From Ferrithrix thermotolerans DSM 19514 (GTDB lineage: Bacteria; Actinomycetota; Acidimicrobiia; Acidimicrobiales; Ilumatobacteraceae): DNA of 64,000 bases. The notes under the pieces are model-generated. The model worked only from the letters and a program-made list of their open reading frames with translations, had not been told where the DNA came from and ran no database searches. The translations under genes were made by a program, and so were the position numbers. Positions 61,479 through 64,000 of this stretch are shown in pieces. Every line of letters begins with the position of its first letter. The first letter of the stretch is position 1. The stretch lies in NCBI GenBank assembly GCA_945861025.1, contig CAMASN010000009.1, forward strand, positions 1 to 64,000. The letters run 5' to 3'.

Positions 61479-62347
61479 GACTGTGCCTTCCATTCTGCGA
61501 CGGCTGCCTGATACTGCGCTTCGGAACCCTGTAGGAACCGCTCGCTAAATGCACGCCAATCATCGGGGTTTGCAGCTGCGGTGGCGTATACCTTTTGGAA
61601 TGCTTCGTCACGCCCGTAGTCCGGCTCGCACGTGGTGAAATGCGCGCCGTTGGGTGCCTCAATGACGCCATCGACCATGCTGCGGTTGATACGCAACGTG
61701 TGAAACGTGCCTTCGTCGAGCAGCGACTCGGTGGGAACCACGCGCTCGCAGCTGAGGTAGCGATGACCCGGATCGCACGCCGACAAGAACAGATCGTCGA
61801 AGTAGATGTCGGGACCGAGGAACTGAGCATTGCCACTCATGTCGCTGCGGTTGAGATGCACGAACGCAGCATCGAGACGAATCGCTGGCACGGCCAAGAG
61901 CTCTTCGCCATCGTCATACGGTGAACGAACAGTTCGCAGCGACGGGTTGACATCGACAACGCCAGAGCCAAGACCCGCACGGGTTGGCAGAAACGGCAGC
62001 CGCAACGACCCCGCGTAGAGCGCCCACTGCAACATGCCTTCGTCGTACTCGACGGGTTCGGCGATGGTGCCGGCCTGACGCGCTGCACGCCAATGTGGCT
62101 CGAGCGCAATCGAGTCGAGCGACACAAAGCCGTAAATGATGCGGCGAATCTTGCCCGCTGCCGCGAGCAGACCAACGTCGGGGCCGCCATACGACACGAT
62201 GGTGAGATCCTTGAGCGGCGAACGCAGCAAGGCACGCACGAGGCTCATCGGCTTGCGACGGCTGCCCCAGCCGCCGATGCCAATGGTCATCCCGTCGGAC
62301 AACGACGCGATTGCGTCGTCTTCGGTCATTCGCTTGTCGCGGCTCAT
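61475..62347 (-). CDS. ipdA: IpdA, alpha subunit of the ring-opening hydrolase
   Basis: A 290-residue protein. DGMTIGIGGWGSRRKPMSLVRALLRS, GGPDVGLLAAAGKIRRIIYGFVSLDS, DEGMLQWAL, LPFLPTRAGLGSGVVDVN and EAPNGAHFTTCEPDYGRDEAFQK match IpdA (Rv3551) as I remember it, all in order. With IpdB it forms the enzyme that opens ring C of the CoA ester. ATG overlaps the echA20 stop. Part of an operon echA20-ipdA-ipdB-ipdC in the same order as in mycobacteria. Confidence 0.94.
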   Translation of the reverse strand: MSRDKRMTEDDAIASLSDGMTIGIGGWGSRRKPMSLVRALLRSPLKDLTIVSYGGPDVGLLAAAGKIRRIIYGFVSLDSIALEPHWRAARQAGTIAEPVEYDEGMLQWALYAGSLRLPFLPTRAGLGSGVVDVNPSLRTVRSPYDDGEELLAVPAIRLDAAFVHLNRSDMSGNAQFLGPDIYFDDLFLSACDPGHRYLSCERVVPTESLLDEGTFHTLRINRSMVDGVIEAPNGAHFTTCEPDYGRDEAFQKVYATAAANPDDWRAFSERFLQGSEAQYQAAVAEWKAQS

Positions 62348-63111
62348 TTGGTTGGCTTTCCGTGTGCTTTGTCGGTTCCGGCGAAGTCATCGCGGAGTTC
62401 GTCGGCCACGCCCGACAGATTGAGTTCGAAGGTGAAGCCCTGCTCGAAGCGGTAGCTACGTTTCACGTCCCACAGGTCGATGCCGTTGAGGCATTCCTTG
62501 GCGGCGCGCATCACGGCTGGCGACTTGGCGGCGATGGACTCGGCAACCACCATCGCGGCGTCGCGAAGTTCGGCACGTGGCACCACCTGCAACACACTGC
62601 CGAAGTGATGCAATTCGGCCGCAGTAGCGGTTGCTGCTGTGTAGACCATTGCACGCATCTTGTGCTGTGGCACCAAACGCGACAGGTGCGTTGCAGCGCC
62701 AAGCGCGCCGCGATCGACCTCGGGAAGGCCAAATGTGGCGTCGTCGCTGGCGATGATGATGTCGGCGTTGCCGACAAGGCCGATGCCGCCGCCTACACAG
62801 AAACCGTTGACCGCTGCGATAACCGGAACAGCACATTCGTACACCGCAGCAAAGGCCGCATAGCAACCTTTGTTAGCGCCGATGAGCGCATCGAAGCCGG
62901 TGGTGTTCTGCATCTCTTTGATGTCGACACCGGCGTTGAAGCCACGGCCTTCAGAGCGCAACACGACAACTCGTGTGTTGATGTCTTTGCCAGCGGCCGT
63001 GATGCGTTCGGCAAGCTCGAACCAGCCTGCGACCGTGAGCGCATTGACCGGCGGGCAGTCGACAATGATCTCGGCAATACCGCTCTGATGCATCTGTGTG
63101 GAAATCCCCAT
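62344..63111 (-). CDS. echA20: EchA20, crotonase-family hydrolase of ring-D cleavage
   Basis: A 255-residue crotonase: RSEGRGFNAGVDIKEMQ (oxyanion loop), ECAVPVIAAVNGFCVGGGIGLVGNADI and FGLPEVDRGALGAATHLSRLVPQHKMR match EchA20 (Rv3550) in order; C-terminal YRFEQGFTFELNLSGVADE does as well. EchA20 hydrolyses the D ring of 5-OH HIC-CoA before IpdAB acts. It is the first gene of the ipd operon, 19 nt from palindrome S7 and divergent from the Rv3549c-like SDR. Confidence 0.93.
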   Translation of the reverse strand: MGISTQMHQSGIAEIIVDCPPVNALTVAGWFELAERITAAGKDINTRVVVLRSEGRGFNAGVDIKEMQNTTGFDALIGANKGCYAAFAAVYECAVPVIAAVNGFCVGGGIGLVGNADIIIASDDATFGLPEVDRGALGAATHLSRLVPQHKMRAMVYTAATATAAELHHFGSVLQVVPRAELRDAAMVVAESIAAKSPAVMRAAKECLNGIDLWDVKRSYRFEQGFTFELNLSGVADELRDDFAGTDKAHGKPTK

Positions 63112-63130
63112 GGGCGCAGACTAGTTGCTA

Positions 63131-63147
63131 TCTGACGGAGCGTCAGA
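63131..63147. promoter_or_regulatory. Operator palindrome S7
   Basis: TCTGAC-GGAGC-GTCAGA; with the next bases the arms ATCTGACG and CGTCAGAT are perfect around GAG. It lies 19 nt before echA20 (minus) and 22 nt before the SDR (plus), centred between the divergent genes. Confidence 0.8.
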
Positions 63148-63169
63148 TTCGAGTGACTACGCTTGCCGC

Positions 63170-63919
63170 ATGGCTGTCACAATCGATTACTCAGGCAAGG
63201 TCGTGCTCGTCACCGGGGCCACCAAGGGAGTTGGCCGCGGCATTGCGCAGCGTTTCGCCGACGCCGGAGCAACGGTGGTCGTGTGCGCCCGCAAGCCCGC
63301 CGACGATCTGCCCACCGATTGGCAGTTCTTCGCCGCCGATCTTCGCGACGGCGAGGCAGCCTTTGCGCTCATCGACGCAGTGGTCGCAGCCAACGGCCGC
63401 CTCGATGTGTTGGTCAACAACGCCGGCGGCTCTCCCCCAGTAGACACCTCTACGGCGTCGCCACGCATCACCGAACGCCTCGTGCAGCTCAACCTGCTCG
63501 CCGCGATCTACTGCAGCCAGCAGGCCAACCACCACATGCAACAGCAGGCCAGCGGCGGCGCAATCGTGAACATCTCGAGCGTGTGCGCGGTTCGTCCGTC
63601 GCCCACAACTGCTGCATACGGCGCTGCCAAAGCCGGGCTCAACAACTACACGGCCACATCGGCGCTCGAGTGGGCGCCAAAGGTTCGGGTCAACAGCATT
63701 AGCGCCGGCATGATTCGCACCGAGCAAGCCCACCTGTTCTATGGCGACGAAGCAGGTATCGCAGCCGTTGGCGCAACGGTTCCGCTCGGCCGCCTTGCGT
63801 TACCAACCGAGATCGGCGACATCTGCGTGTACCTCGGTTCGCCAATGGCCAGTTACGTCACCGGCGCCAATGTGTTGGCCCATGGCGGCGGCGAATCGCC
63901 AGCGTTTCTTACCGCGTAG
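63170..63919 (+). CDS. Short-chain dehydrogenase, Rv3549c-like
   Basis: A 249-residue SDR: VVLVTGATKGVGRGIAQRFADAG, RLDVLVNNAGGSPP, NLLAAIYCSQQANHHMQQQ, RPSPTTAAYGAAKAGLNNYTA, EWAPKVRVNSISAGM and ELFYGD-like HLFYGDEAGIA agree with Rv3549c as I remember it. In mycobacteria it likewise stands opposite echA20 and belongs to the HIP regulon; the exact reaction is not known to me. Catalytic Ser (SSVCAV) and Tyr-x3-Lys are present. Confidence 0.9.
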   Translation: MAVTIDYSGKVVLVTGATKGVGRGIAQRFADAGATVVVCARKPADDLPTDWQFFAADLRDGEAAFALIDAVVAANGRLDVLVNNAGGSPPVDTSTASPRITERLVQLNLLAAIYCSQQANHHMQQQASGGAIVNISSVCAVRPSPTTAAYGAAKAGLNNYTATSALEWAPKVRVNSISAGMIRTEQAHLFYGDEAGIAAVGATVPLGRLALPTEIGDICVYLGSPMASYVTGANVLAHGGGESPAFLTA

Positions 63920-64000
63920 CAACAGTGAGCTCGCGGCGCACCACGAGCAACCACGCTGCGGTGATGATCGCTGCAACGAACACCGCTAGGGGCATGGCCG
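63909..64000 (-). CDS. C-terminal end of a membrane protein, cut by the window edge
   Basis: An open frame enters from the right edge and ends at 63909; the last residues read MPLAVFVAAIITAAWLLVV then RRELTVATR, a hydrophobic segment with a basic tail, as at the end of an integral membrane protein (positive-inside). It overlaps the end of the SDR by 11 nt, convergent. It could also be a short protein starting at the Met near 63995. Family not identifiable. Confidence 0.5.
   Translation of the reverse strand, partial: AMPLAVFVAAIITAAWLLVVRRELTVATR

Noticed and set aside
1-64000. KstR and KstR2 operator motifs
   Set aside because: I looked for TnnAACnnGTTnnA and AnCAAGnnCTTGnT at the main promoters by eye and found none; a motif scan would be decisive.
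1-64000. CRISPR arrays, insertion sequences, phage genes
   Set aside because: No regularly spaced repeats, transposase or integrase frames were seen.

Overview
The window looks like the chromosome of an actinobacterium. My best guess is a non-mycobacterial lineage such as Acidimicrobiia, inferred from GC-rich codon use, frequent GTG starts, several LLM-type (probably F420-dependent) oxidoreductases and many mycobacterium-like steroid genes. No rRNA, tRNA, CRISPR array, transposase or prophage was seen. Gene density is high, and many neighbours overlap by ATGA or GTGA, so the operons are long and probably translationally coupled.

The main content is a large steroid (cholesterol/sterol or bile-acid-like) catabolic region. 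Family names below come from remembered Mycobacterium tuberculosis sequences, not from a search. Side-chain genes: a CYP125-like P450 (6224-7444), alpha-methylacyl-CoA racemase (24084-25184), a ChsE4/ChsE5-like acyl-CoA dehydrogenase pair (21755-23994), and a chsH2/acyl-CoA dehydrogenase/chsH1/ltp2 operon (7543-12452) that removes the last side-chain carbons. Ring C/D (HIP) genes: fadE30 and ipdF (3002-5004), fadE31 and a small partner (33960-36100), fadA6 (40108-41256), and echA20-ipdA-ipdB-ipdC (59657-63111) with the divergent Rv3549c-like SDR (63170-63919). These are spread over the whole window and interleaved with less familiar genes: four LLM enzymes, two CaiB-type CoA-transferases, SnoaL/EthD-like small proteins, a Rieske oxygenase with an acyl-CoA ligase, two 2-oxoglutarate/Fe(II)-type oxygenases, a sulfatase and an amidohydrolase.

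The most notable non-coding signal is a repeated palindrome, TCTGAC-N5-GTCAGA, at seven promoter positions (about 1996, 24022, 29656, 36123, 37947, 55638 and 63139). Five lie between divergent genes, one overlaps a start codon and one sits just before a start codon. The sites flank side-chain genes, HIP-ring genes and unknown genes alike. They do not resemble the KstR or KstR2 operators as I remember them. I infer one TetR-like regulator, not encoded here, controlling the whole regulon. A second non-coding signal is a 47-nt hairpin element present twice (18166-18212 and 43736-43782).

Layout: 1-7.4 kb, ring genes and two convergent P450s; 7.5-16 kb, the ltp2/chsH operon, LLM enzymes and a CoA-transferase; 16-25.2 kb, a YihY-type membrane protein, acyl-CoA dehydrogenase pairs and the racemase; 25.2-34 kb, small or odd proteins, an LLM/epimerase module and an ABC-F ATPase; 34-43.7 kb, fadE31, oxygenase, DUF35/thiolase, fadA6 and amidohydrolase; 43.8-50.5 kb, sulfatase and a nitroreductase/PhyH/GNAT/SDR/CoA-transferase operon; 50.5-52.6 kb, two orphan exported proteins; 53-64 kb, ligase/Rieske, SDRs, an MFS exporter and the ipd operon. 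Intergenic stretches not listed are under 300 bp and I saw nothing clear in them.
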